A DNA stretch of 35,025 nt from Sulfurihydrogenibium sp. (GTDB lineage Bacteria; Aquificota; Aquificia; Aquificales; Hydrogenothermaceae): the NCBI RefSeq assembly GCF_028276765.1, contig NZ_JAPYVU010000017.1, forward strand, positions 1 through 35,025. Direction: 5' to 3'. A program made the position numbers and the translations under genes. Positions 25,594 through 34,915 of this stretch are shown here, in pieces. The notes below the pieces were generated by a model. That model did not search any database. It saw only the letters and a program-made list of their open reading frames with translations, and was not told the origin of the DNA. Each line of letters opens with the position of its first letter. Position 1 is the first letter of the stretch.

Positions 25594-26942
25594 ATATTTT
25601 GGTTGTAGATGATGAAAAAAATATTCAAAGTTTGATTAAAGATATTCTCAGCGATGAAGGTCATTCTGTAAGCGTTGCCGGAAGCCTGACATCTGCAAAA
25701 GATTTAATAAAAAAAGAAGTTTTTGATTTGATATTCTTAGATGTATGGCTACCTGATGGAGATGGTATATCTTTGATTTCTTTTATAAAAGAGCATCAGC
25801 CAAACAGCTTTATAGTTATGATCTCTGGTCATGCAAACATACCTATAGCCGTTCAAGCAATAAAGGAAGGTGCTTTCGACTTTTTAGAAAAACCACTATC
25901 TACAGACACGATTTTTGCAGTAATAGAAAAAATAGAAAAAGAAATAAAATTGAGACAAAGTCTTTGGTATTATAAAGAAAAAGAAGAAAGTCAGATTGAA
26001 ATCATCGGAAATAGTGAAAAGATAGTCCAGTTAAAAAAACAGATAGAAAAAGTAGCAAAAACAAATGCATGGGTAATAATTCTTGGAGAAAACGGAACCG
26101 GTAAAGAACTTGTAGCAAAATCCATCCATTATCAATCTAGCAGAAAAGATTATCCATTTGTAGATATAAACTGTGCTGCAATACCTGACGAGCTTTTTGA
26201 GGCAGAATTTTTTGGATACGAAAAAGGAGCATTTACAAATGCTTTCACAAGAAAGATAGGAAAGTTAGAGCTTGCAGACAAAGGAACGTTATTTTTAGAT
26301 GAAGTGGCAGACATGAGCCTATCTGCCCAAGCCAAGCTTTTAAGAGTTTTAGAAGAAAAAGAATTTTCAAGACTTGGAAGTAATACGAAAATAAAGGTCG
26401 ATTTAAGGGTAATCTCAGCGACAAACAAAGATATACAAAAAGAAGTAGAAAAAGGCACTTTCAGACAGGACTTAGCGTTTAGACTATCAGTAATCCCATT
26501 AACCGTGCCACCACTGAGAGAAAGAGGAGAAGATATAATCTTGCTTGCAGAATACTTTATCAAGAAATTTTCAATAGAAAATAAGGTAGAACCACCAATA
26601 CTGACTGATGAAGTAAAAAGAACTTTTTTGAACTATTCTTGGCCCGGAAATGTAAGAGAATTGAAAAATCTAATGGAAAGAATTGTTATTTTTAACAATG
26701 GCGATTATGTTTATAACAAAGACCTACCCCCAAACATGTTTGGTAAAGCTGCTGTCCATGAAGAAAAAAGCATTCCAATTACAATAAGACCATTGAAAGA
26801 TGCAAAAGAAGAGCTTGAAAGAGAGATGATTAAGAAAGCCTTGGAAGTATACAATAAAAATTTAAAAGAAGTTGCAAAGGCTCTTGATATTGATTTATCG
26901 TCTTTGTATAGAAAAATAAAACAGTACCAATTGGAGGATTAA
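25587..26942 (+). CDS. NtrC/NtrX-family sigma-54-dependent response regulator
   Basis: 451 residues in three domains. A receiver spans 1-120 with phosphoacceptor D52 in FLDVWLPDGDG. A sigma-54 AAA+ domain spans about 140-370 with Walker A GENGTGKE (167-174), Walker B GTLFLDEV (233-240) and the sigma-54 contact loop GAFTNA (214-219). A Fis-type helix-turn-helix is at 425-450, ending SLYRKIKQY. The C-terminal pattern is closest to NtrX. It activates transcription by remodelling sigma-54 RNA polymerase after phosphorylation. No histidine kinase is in the window, so its partner is unknown. It overlaps alr by 7 bp and precedes a tautomerase gene by 2 bp. The GAFTGA loop has N in place of its second G. 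Confidence 0.93.
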   Translation: MLNILVVDDEKNIQSLIKDILSDEGHSVSVAGSLTSAKDLIKKEVFDLIFLDVWLPDGDGISLISFIKEHQPNSFIVMISGHANIPIAVQAIKEGAFDFLEKPLSTDTIFAVIEKIEKEIKLRQSLWYYKEKEESQIEIIGNSEKIVQLKKQIEKVAKTNAWVIILGENGTGKELVAKSIHYQSSRKDYPFVDINCAAIPDELFEAEFFGYEKGAFTNAFTRKIGKLELADKGTLFLDEVADMSLSAQAKLLRVLEEKEFSRLGSNTKIKVDLRVISATNKDIQKEVEKGTFRQDLAFRLSVIPLTVPPLRERGEDIILLAEYFIKKFSIENKVEPPILTDEVKRTFLNYSWPGNVRELKNLMERIVIFNNGDYVYNKDLPPNMFGKAAVHEEKSIPITIRPLKDAKEELEREMIKKALEVYNKNLKEVAKALDIDLSSLYRKIKQYQLED

Positions 26943-26944
26943 AA

Positions 26945-27130
26945 ATGCCATACGTTGAAGTTAAGGTAGCCGGAAAGCTAACAAAAGAACAGAAAGAAAA
27001 AATCGCAGAAGGTATTACAAAAGTATTAGAAGAGGTTGCGAACAAGCCGCCACAATCTACTTATATAGTAATTACAGAAGTAGACAGAGAAAACTGGGCA
27101 AAGGGTGGAAAATTATTGTCTGATTTATAG
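26945..27130 (+). CDS. 4-oxalocrotonate tautomerase family protein
   Basis: 61 residues, the standard size of this family, starting MPYVEVKVAG so that Pro becomes the N-terminal catalytic base after Met removal. The KPPQSTYIVI and NWAKGGKLLSDL segments match the family's second half. Family enzymes move protons between keto and enol forms; the physiological substrate is often unknown outside aromatic degradation, and none of that pathway is here. It follows the sigma-54 regulator by 2 bp with a GGAGG site inside that gene's end. Confidence 0.88.
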   Translation: MPYVEVKVAGKLTKEQKEKIAEGITKVLEEVANKPPQSTYIVITEVDRENWAKGGKLLSDL

Positions 27131-27136
27131 GTTAGA

Positions 27137-27472
27137 ATAAGATTCTTCGCCGGCTTTCGGAATGACACTGTTGCATAATACTTGCATCCTTGAGCTGTAA
27201 GCTGAAGTATTTTCTCTTTAAAAGATGAGAAAGTAAGTAGAGGCAATTCATGAATTATCCTTACATAATTAGGTAAAAGTGCAAAAATTCTTTGCCGTCA
27301 CAGAATTACGAATGAGGTTATCCTTCTCTTAAAACTTATTGGTCAACCTTTCGTCGTTATCCTTAGGACTTTAGTCCGAAGGGTCTTCTCTTTTAAATAA
27401 GGTGAGAAAGTGAAAAAGGAGATTCTTCACTGGCTGCAGAATGACAATTTTGATTTTTGGAACAGTCTTTCT
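27137..27472. repeat. Compound family A/B repeat cluster
   Basis: Cassettes occur near 27141-27166, 27281-27310, 27355-27390 (GGACTTTAGTCC core) and 27420-27445. Family A-like ends appear only as fragments (GATGAGAAAGT, GGTGAGAAAG). The right edge, with TTTTGATTTTTGGAACAGTC, is an inverted family B end. This cluster is the only content seen in the 355-bp gap between the convergent tautomerase and trpG genes. Confidence 0.65.
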
Positions 27473-27485
27473 TGTTTTTTGATAC

Positions 27486-29095
<1,610 letters not shown>

Positions 29096-29113
29096 TTAAC
29101 CAAACTGTACAAA

Positions 29114-29565
29114 ACTGTAAAAACGTGAAACGTTCAACGTTCAACGTGAAACGTGAAAAAGTGTATCAGTTTGCACAGTTTGGGTTGGGGTATTTGTATT
29201 CCGCCATTTCAGACACTTCCGACCCCAACAGGCGGTATTTTGGAAGTGTCATAGTCCCTGCCGCCAAGCACAGGAACTAACCTATTAGCCACTGCTATCC
29301 AATCCTTTGAAGCGTGTAATCGTTTCAAAGGAGAAAGGTCTCTATACGACCTTTCAAGACAGCAGAAGGCTAAGGCTATGGAAAGAACTTGCCAGCTTTT
29401 ATGTCTACCTGTAGGCAGACCCCTCACCTGCTCCTTCCGTTGGTTGACAGTTTGTTGGGTAGCTGTCTTGCTCTTTCCACTTTCTACAGGAACTATCAAT
29501 CTTTTTTTCATAATTAATCAATGATATTCTACTGATTCCGTATATTTCTTCACACTTTTTACAGT
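29114..29565. other. GC-rich structured island; candidate non-coding RNA or mobile-element remnant
   Basis: The stretch is bounded by an inverted repeat: ACTGTAAAAACGTGAA (29114-29129), and on the other strand the same with GT for C (29549-29565). 29161-29500 is about 47% G+C by my count, against an AT-rich surround. It contains many inverted repeats: AAAGGTC/GACCTTT (29335-29355), CCTTTGAAGCG/CGTTTCAAAGG (29304-29331), CAAGACAGC (29355-29363) / GCTGTCTTG (29462-29470), GTCTACCT/AGGCAGAC (29403-29420), and three interleaved pairs at 29184-29250. The strand of any RNA is unresolved: wobble pairs favour plus in one stem and minus in others. This fills most of the 571-bp gap between gapA and murF. 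Interpretation as an IS200/IS605-type remnant or as a free-standing RNA is inference. Confidence 0.55.
29123..29157. repeat. Five tandem 7-bp units
   Basis: ACGTGAA, ACGTTCA, ACGTTCA, ACGTGAA, ACGTGAA in direct succession. They lie within an inverted repeat, CCAAACTGT (29100-29108) / ACAGTTTGG (29175-29183). The place is upstream of gapA, so they could be binding sites or an element end. Confidence 0.75.
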
Positions 29566-29594
29566 TAATAGTTTTCTACTCATAATAATTTGTT

Positions 29595-29623
29595 ATTTTA
29601 CACTTTTTTACAGAAAATAGCAA
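29595..29623 (-). promoter_or_regulatory. Possible promoter reading into the structured island
   Basis: On the minus strand, TTGCTA (RC of 29618-29623), a 17-bp spacer and TAAAAT (RC of 29595-29600). A transcript from here would cross the whole island and then enter gapA. A near-copy of the spacer region (CTGTAAAAA plus GTG) recurs at the island's edge. Motif inference. Confidence 0.35.
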
Positions 29624-29654
29624 CTGTTGTACACCTTCTCGATTTTTTCAAAAT

Positions 29655-30965
29655 CTATTTTAACATAACTCTAAGCTTTAAAATCACGTCTTCCATTTTC
29701 ATGCCACGAGAACCTTTAACCAAAACAACCGGTTGATAATTAGAAAATTTCAAAATATCCTCTGCTATGTTATCTTTGTTATCAAAATGTTTAACCCTTG
29801 ACTTATCGTCAATCTCTTCAAAAATATACTTTGTTTCATTGCCATAAAGCATTATATAATCAATATAAGAAGCATTTAAAAGCTTTCCAATCTCTCTATG
29901 AAGCTCCTGAGAATACTCTCCAAGCTCAAGCATATCTCCCAAAACAAAAATCTTAAAGCCTTCCATACTGTTTAAAATATCAATTGCATTTTTTACAGAT
30001 AAAGGATTTGCATTGTAAGAGTCATCAATGATTGTAAAATTACCCATCTTTATGATTTCTCCTCTTTGGGAAGAAGATTTAAAATCTTTTAAAACTTCAA
30101 GGTTTTTTATTGGGTCATAACCAAGATGGTACAAAACACCGGCAACCGCTCCAATATTTTTAAATACGCCAATATTGTAAACCGGTATTTTAAGCTCTAT
30201 TTTATCATTTTTATATTTAATAACTCCAACTGTCCCATCTTCGACAATCTTTATATCTCTTATTTCAATATCTCCATCTTCTCCGTATGTTATTGGATTT
30301 TTTGGATTATAGAATTTTTTTAATTCAGATGGCAACACTGAATAATCCCCGTAATTAAATATTTCTCCTTTTCCTTTTATAACGTTCTCAAAAGAGCCAA
30401 ACTTTCCAACATGTCCATGTCCTACGGACACTAAAACACTAATGTCTTGATTTACTATCTTGCCAAGGTAATCAATATCTCCTACCTTTCCTGCTCCCAT
30501 TTCAATGATTGCAAAATCTATGTTTTCTGGAGTGTTGGCAAGAGTTATAGGAACGCCGATTTCGTTGTTGTAATTCCCCTGGGTTGCGTAGGTGCTTGCA
30601 AGATTAGATAATACATAATTCATAAGTTCTTTTGTTGATGTTTTTCCGCTTGTCCCTGTGATGCCAATGACTGCTTTAACTTGATTTCTTTTATGTTTTC
30701 CAACTTCTACCAATGCTTGATAGGTATCTTTAACTAAAATTCCGTTTTTAAAATTTAAAGGCTTTTCAGAAAAATAGCCAACCGCCCCTTTTTCTATTGC
30801 ATCTTCTATGTATTGATGACCATCTGCATTTTGACCTTTAAGCGGTATGAAAAAATCCCCTTCTTTTACTCTTCTACTGTCAATCTCAAATCTGTTTATT
30901 TTTTTATTTTCTACAAGATTTAAAAACTCGCCGTTTACAATCTTTTTAAGCTGGGCTAAATCCAT
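29655..30965 (-). CDS. murF: UDP-N-acetylmuramoyl-tripeptide--D-alanyl-D-alanine ligase
   Basis: 436 residues. It adds D-Ala-D-Ala to UDP-MurNAc-tripeptide in the cytoplasm, the last soluble peptidoglycan precursor step. The Mur ligase P-loop is GTSGKTST at 104-111; the central IEMGAGKVGDI and the DDSYNANPLS block, which is specific to MurF, are present. Its ATG overlaps the methyltransferase stop by one base (TAATG). It is the last gene of the hemA-led set, and no clear terminator was found after it. Confidence 0.96.
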   Translation of the reverse strand: MDLAQLKKIVNGEFLNLVENKKINRFEIDSRRVKEGDFFIPLKGQNADGHQYIEDAIEKGAVGYFSEKPLNFKNGILVKDTYQALVEVGKHKRNQVKAVIGITGTSGKTSTKELMNYVLSNLASTYATQGNYNNEIGVPITLANTPENIDFAIIEMGAGKVGDIDYLGKIVNQDISVLVSVGHGHVGKFGSFENVIKGKGEIFNYGDYSVLPSELKKFYNPKNPITYGEDGDIEIRDIKIVEDGTVGVIKYKNDKIELKIPVYNIGVFKNIGAVAGVLYHLGYDPIKNLEVLKDFKSSSQRGEIIKMGNFTIIDDSYNANPLSVKNAIDILNSMEGFKIFVLGDMLELGEYSQELHREIGKLLNASYIDYIMLYGNETKYIFEEIDDKSRVKHFDNKDNIAEDILKFSNYQPVVLVKGSRGMKMEDVILKLRVMLK

Positions 30966-31576
30966 TACTTTCTTCCTACAACTAAAAAAATTGGATACTC
31001 TCTTTCTGTGTTCTCTTTTTGTTTTTTAACTATATGTGCTATTTCAGTTTTGATTTCTTTAAATCCGGCTTCTTTAAGTTTGTTTTCCATCTCTTGTATT
31101 TCAAACCCAAAATGTTCAACCCCTTCATTATCATCATGAAAGCTGCCATCTTCTTTAACAAGGTCAGCTATCGCAATATAACCACCTTCATTTAGATAAT
31201 TGTAAAGAATTTTTAATATCTGACTTATATCTTTTATATGATGAAAAACCATGGAGCTAACAATTAAGTCGTACTTTTCTGGCAGTTTATCTGTATAAAT
31301 GTCTAAATTAAAACATTTCATATTTTCAATTTGATTTTCTTTAATTTTTTTATCAAAAACCTCTATCATTCCTTTTGACGTATCAATTCCTGTAATTTCT
31401 CCCACGTAAGGCTGTAAGAAAAAAGACAATAATCCGGTTCCACATCCAAAGTCTAAAACTTTCATGTTTTGATTTAATGGAACCAGCTCTTTTATTTTTT
31501 CAGCTACATTTTTTACTATATTAACCCTTGCAGGTTTTTCATCCCATGTTAACGCTGCCATATCAAATCTATTCAT
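30965..31576 (-). CDS. Class I SAM-dependent methyltransferase
   Basis: 203 residues. Motif I is VLDFGCGTG at 40-48, with an acidic residue at the end of strand 2 (ITGID) and a later VSSMVFHHI loop, as in the Methyltransf_11/UbiE-like group. The substrate is unknown. It lies between an ExeA-like ATPase and murF with 1-3 nt junctions, which suggests co-expression and perhaps an envelope-related or quinone-like substrate, but nothing in the sequence decides this. Confidence 0.85.
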   Translation of the reverse strand: MNRFDMAALTWDEKPARVNIVKNVAEKIKELVPLNQNMKVLDFGCGTGLLSFFLQPYVGEITGIDTSKGMIEVFDKKIKENQIENMKCFNLDIYTDKLPEKYDLIVSSMVFHHIKDISQILKILYNYLNEGGYIAIADLVKEDGSFHDDNEGVEHFGFEIQEMENKLKEAGFKEIKTEIAHIVKKQKENTEREYPIFLVVGRK

Positions 31577-31578
31577 AT

Positions 31579-32493
31579 TTAAAATCCTCCGGTTTGAAGT
31601 AAAATATATGCTAAAACTATTATAATGCCTAAAAATAGAATAAAAATCAATAAATAATGATAAAAACCAACATTTGATTCTAATTCTTTGTTCGAAAGTG
31701 ATTTTACAGCTGAATTTATATGTATAGGTTTGATTTCTAAGCTTCTGTCCAAGAAAGCAATCATTAAAGCTTTAGACATTATTACGTTAATCAACCTTGG
31801 AATGCCTTTTGAATGGTTATAAACTAATTCATAAACTTCCAGGTCGATTTTTATTTTTTCTCCCCCTGCCAATCGTAATCTATGGTTTATGTATTTTTCT
31901 ACTTCTTTTGGACTTAATCGTTCTAAAAACATTTTATTTGTAATTCTGTCATTTAGTTGTTTAAGCTCCGGAAGTTTTAACTTTTCTTCCAACTCTGGCT
32001 GACCAACCAAGATAATCTGAATTAATTTTTCTTTTTCTGTCTCTAAATTAGAAAGTAATCTTAGCTCTTCTAAAGTTTCTACTGGCATAAGCTGTGCTTC
32101 ATCTATTATGATTAATGTTTTTATGCCTTTTGATATATTTTTTAAAAGAAAAATTTTTAAAATCTTTAGAATTTCATTTTTGGATATATCTTTATCATAA
32201 GGTAGCATAAACTCATCTAATAGTGTTTTTAAAAACTCCTCTGGTGTTAAATTTGGATTTAAAATTAATGCGTATATATAATTTTCCGGTAATTCGGATA
32301 GAAATTTTCTCAAAATGGTGGTTTTTCCTGTTCCGGGTTCTCCTATAATAACACAAAAACCTTCTCCATTTTCAACAACGTATTTTAATAAATTCTTGGC
32401 GGTTATATGAGTTAAAGATTCGTAGAAAAAACTTGGGTCGGGTGTTATTTTAAATGGGTCTTCTTTTAAGCCAAAAAAATCTAAATAACTCAT
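31579..32493 (-). CDS. ExeA/MshM-like AAA ATPase with C-terminal membrane segment
   Basis: 304 residues. It begins MSYLDFFGLKEDPFKITPDP, the signature start of ExeA-type ATPases. Walker A is GEPGTGKTT (51-59), Walker B TLIIIDEAQ (126-134), followed by a sensor-1-like QIILVGQPE. A single transmembrane helix lies at the C-terminus (about 277-298). ExeA with ExeB helps assemble the type II secretin through peptidoglycan; MshM is a pilus relative. No ExeB-like or secretin gene is here. The gene starts one nt after the lptA-like stop, inside an LPS-export operon. Confidence 0.85.
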   Translation of the reverse strand: MSYLDFFGLKEDPFKITPDPSFFYESLTHITAKNLLKYVVENGEGFCVIIGEPGTGKTTILRKFLSELPENYIYALILNPNLTPEEFLKTLLDEFMLPYDKDISKNEILKILKIFLLKNISKGIKTLIIIDEAQLMPVETLEELRLLSNLETEKEKLIQIILVGQPELEEKLKLPELKQLNDRITNKMFLERLSPKEVEKYINHRLRLAGGEKIKIDLEVYELVYNHSKGIPRLINVIMSKALMIAFLDRSLEIKPIHINSAVKSLSNKELESNVGFYHYLLIFILFLGIIIVLAYILLQTGGF

Positions 32494-33033
32494 CTACTGT
32501 TGCTTTTCCTTTGGAAAGATTATACTTCTTACTCTCTTAGTTTTTGATGTTGCTATAGCTTTTTCTTCATCTATGTAATAGTAAATTTCATCACCTTCTA
32601 CAACGTTTTTATCTTGATGAACTTCTGCATCCTTTCTAAGAATTATTAAATTTTTGTCTTTATAGTATTCTGCTTCTTTACCTTTACCCCATTTGTTTTC
32701 TTGCTCAAAATAAACATTACCTGTAGCTATTATTTTAGAGACATCACCTTTATCGTCTAAAAATATTTTCATCATATCTGCATTTAATTTAATATTTCCC
32801 TTTATAGCTTCAACTTTTCCTGTATATATAGCTATTTTATCTTTGTTAGAGTATTCTAATTTATCCGCCGTTATTACCACAGGCTCTTTTTTATTTGTTT
32901 CTTTTTTTTCCTGACTGTATGCAACCAACACAAAACATAAAATAATAAAAAATGCTATTTTATAAATACGGCTGGCAAAAAATTCAAGGAAAGTTGGAGA
33001 TTCTTTGTTAATTAAAAAATTTATATCACACAT
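32494..33033 (-). CDS. lptA: LptA-like periplasmic LPS transport protein (OstA-like)
   Basis: 179 residues. An N-terminal signal/anchor segment (about residues 24-41, FFIILCFVLVAYSQ) is preceded by an unusually long 23-residue cytoplasmic start. The mature part reads ADKLEYSNKDKIAIYTGKVEA, the typical OstA beta-jellyroll repeat with a GNV strand (ATGNVYFEQ). LptA bridges the periplasm between LptC and LptD for lipopolysaccharide. The ATG at 33033 has GAGG at a good distance and overlaps lptC by 8 bp. The neighbouring lptC supports the assignment. Confidence 0.85.
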   Translation of the reverse strand: MCDINFLINKESPTFLEFFASRIYKIAFFIILCFVLVAYSQEKKETNKKEPVVITADKLEYSNKDKIAIYTGKVEAIKGNIKLNADMMKIFLDDKGDVSKIIATGNVYFEQENKWGKGKEAEYYKDKNLIILRKDAEVHQDKNVVEGDEIYYYIDEEKAIATSKTKRVRSIIFPKEKQQ

Positions 33034-33553
33034 CTTTTCCTCTTACTGTTGTTTTCACATTTTGTAATCTTATGTTTTCTTCTTCAAAATTAAAAAACAG
33101 ATTTCTTCCTATGGTTTGCATTTTTTCAGAACTAATATAATTTTGACTATAGTTGTACGCAATCTTTCTTTCTGTATCTATAAATAATTTATCGGTCGTA
33201 AGTTGGAAATTTTTAGAAAGAACTTTTACATTATTGTAAATACCAATTATTTTTTGCCCTCCATAATATGTTGCCGATACTCCTGTTAAATCGAAAGACC
33301 TGTCATTGCTTTTATAAATTAAGTAAGGCTTTTCTATATAAACGTCTTCTTTAACTTTTATCATCTTTTGTCCTGTCAGTTTATACTCTTTATCTGACTT
33401 AGATATGTATATAAAGTTTTCTATTGTGTTATTTGTATATCTCAATTTATTTAGATTTTCTCTTTCTATATAGTCGTTAATTTGATTAAAAATGTAAGAA
33501 ATGGCAAGAAAAATCAAGATTAATAAGAAGATTCTACTACTTTTCTCTAACAA
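33026..33553 (-). CDS. lptC: LptC-like LPS export protein
   Basis: 175 residues with one N-terminal transmembrane helix (about 8-26) and a periplasmic beta-rich domain. The [16 protein letters not shown] and [22 protein letters not shown] strands fit the LptC/OstA-related jellyroll. LptC receives LPS from LptBFG and passes it to LptA. Sequence conservation in this family is weak, so the call relies on topology, length and position directly before lptA. It overlaps hemA by 17 bp and lptA by 8 bp. Confidence 0.8.
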   Translation of the reverse strand: MLEKSSRIFLLILIFLAISYIFNQINDYIERENLNKLRYTNNTIENFIYISKSDKEYKLTGQKMIKVKEDVYIEKPYLIYKSNDRSFDLTGVSATYYGGQKIIGIYNNVKVLSKNFQLTTDKLFIDTERKIAYNYSQNYISSEKMQTIGRNLFFNFEEENIRLQNVKTTVRGKDV

Positions 33554-34859
33554 TATCTTCTATCTCCTCTAAATTCTTACCTTTTTTTCTGAAATCCCAT
33601 TTTGAGCTGAACATATCTTCAAAAATTTTAACTACTTCTGTGTTTCCTTCTTTTGCAGCTTTATCTTTGATATACATAGTTGGTCTGTGAAGTAGTTTGT
33701 TTATCAAAGACCTCATTGCCAAATCAATGGTTTCCCTTTCTTTTTCATTTAGATAAGGCATTTGTTTAAATAATTTTTCCAACTGCTGTTGTCTAAGCTT
33801 ATCTGCATAATCTCTAACGCTTGAAATAATAGGACTAACTTTTAGAGTATTTAACCATTTGACAAACTTCTCTACTTCTTCGTCGATTATAAATTCAGCT
33901 CTTTGAGCTTCTATCTTTCTTTCCTCTAAGTTTGAATTTACTACCTGTTTTAAATCGTCAATGTTGTATAAATAAACACCCTCAAGCTCGTTAACACTCT
34001 CTTCAACGTTTCTTGGCACAGAGATATCTATTATAAAAAGTGGGTCTTTTCTGCTTTTTATTGCTCTTTTAACATCTTCTTTTTTTAGTATTGGTTCTTT
34101 TGCACCTGTTGAAACGATTATAATATCTGCCTCTGGTAAAAATTCTTGAATTTTTTCAAATCTAATTGCACTTCCGCCGAATTTGTCTGCAAGTTCAACA
34201 GCTTTTTCAAATGTTCTATTTGATACAAAAATATGTTTTACATTTAGAGAATGAAGATGCTTAGCTGCAAGCTCAGCCATCTCGCCAGCACCAATTATAA
34301 GCACATTTTTATCTTTCAAATCTCCAAAAATCTTCTTTGCAAGCAAAACAGCCGCATAGCTTATAGATACAGCCCTTCTTGATATCCCGGTAGAAGTTCT
34401 AATTTTTTTTGATACGTTTAAAGCTTTATCAAATAGTCTTGTAAGAATATGACGGACGGCTTTATACTCTTTTGCCTTTGTAAACGAATCTTTAAATTGA
34501 CAAACAATCTGTGGTTCGCCTATTACCATAGAATCTAAGCTTGAAGAAACTCTAAATATATGTCTGATTGCTTCTTTGTTTGTATAGAAAAATAAATAAT
34601 CTTTTAAAGTATTGACAGGAACAGCAGAATATTGAGATAGAATTCTTAAAATCTCTTCTTTTACTTTTTCAACATTATCGTTAGCTACTCCGTAAAGCTC
34701 AACTCTGTTGCAAGTAGAAATTACGCAGATTTCATATATATCTTCAATAGAATTTAATTTTTCAAGAATTAAGCCGTAATTGTTCTCTGTTATGGCTAAC
34801 TTCTCTCTAATCTCTACCGGTGCTGTTTTGTAGTTAAAACCTGTTGAGAATATAACCAT
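33537..34859 (-). CDS. hemA: Glutamyl-tRNA reductase
   Basis: 440 residues. It reduces glutamyl-tRNA to glutamate-1-semialdehyde, the first committed step of C5 haem synthesis. The nucleophilic cysteine is C50 in [12 protein letters not shown]; the NADPH-binding segment is [17 protein letters not shown]; the C-terminal dimerisation helices are present. The start has GGAG 5 nt upstream. It leads a tight run hemA-lptC-lptA-exeA-like-methyltransferase-murF in which every junction overlaps or has at most 2 nt between genes. Confidence 0.97.
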   Translation of the reverse strand: MVIFSTGFNYKTAPVEIREKLAITENNYGLILEKLNSIEDIYEICVISTCNRVELYGVANDNVEKVKEEILRILSQYSAVPVNTLKDYLFFYTNKEAIRHIFRVSSSLDSMVIGEPQIVCQFKDSFTKAKEYKAVRHILTRLFDKALNVSKKIRTSTGISRRAVSISYAAVLLAKKIFGDLKDKNVLIIGAGEMAELAAKHLHSLNVKHIFVSNRTFEKAVELADKFGGSAIRFEKIQEFLPEADIIIVSTGAKEPILKKEDVKRAIKSRKDPLFIIDISVPRNVEESVNELEGVYLYNIDDLKQVVNSNLEERKIEAQRAEFIIDEEVEKFVKWLNTLKVSPIISSVRDYADKLRQQQLEKLFKQMPYLNEKERETIDLAMRSLINKLLHRPTMYIKDKAAKEGNTEVVKIFEDMFSSKWDFRKKGKNLEEIEDIVREK

Positions 34860-34886
34860 CTTTACTCCAAAAATATGATTAAAAAT

Positions 34887-34915
34887 ATTATAGCATCTTA
34901 TACCTCGGGTGAGAA
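34887..34915 (-). promoter_or_regulatory. hemA: Candidate hemA promoter using the repeat end as -35
   Basis: On the minus strand, TTCTCA (RC of 34910-34915), 17 bp, TATAAT (RC of 34887-34892). The TTCTCA lies inside the family A terminal repeat, so the element may supply part of this promoter. The -10 is a perfect match, the -35 4 of 6. Inference from motifs. Confidence 0.45.

Noticed and set aside
29209-29511. A 100-codon minus-strand ORF in the GC-rich island as a real protein gene
   Set aside because: It has no ribosome-binding site and its frame crosses multiple stable hairpins and interleaved complementary pairs. Composition follows the structured DNA rather than coding bias.
29100-29520. 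RNase P RNA, tmRNA or SRP RNA in the island
   Set aside because: No RNase P P4 core sequences, no tmRNA TTCGA arm or CCA end. A GGAAGGAGCAGG stretch on the minus strand resembles the SRP loop, but the needed flanking stem does not pair.
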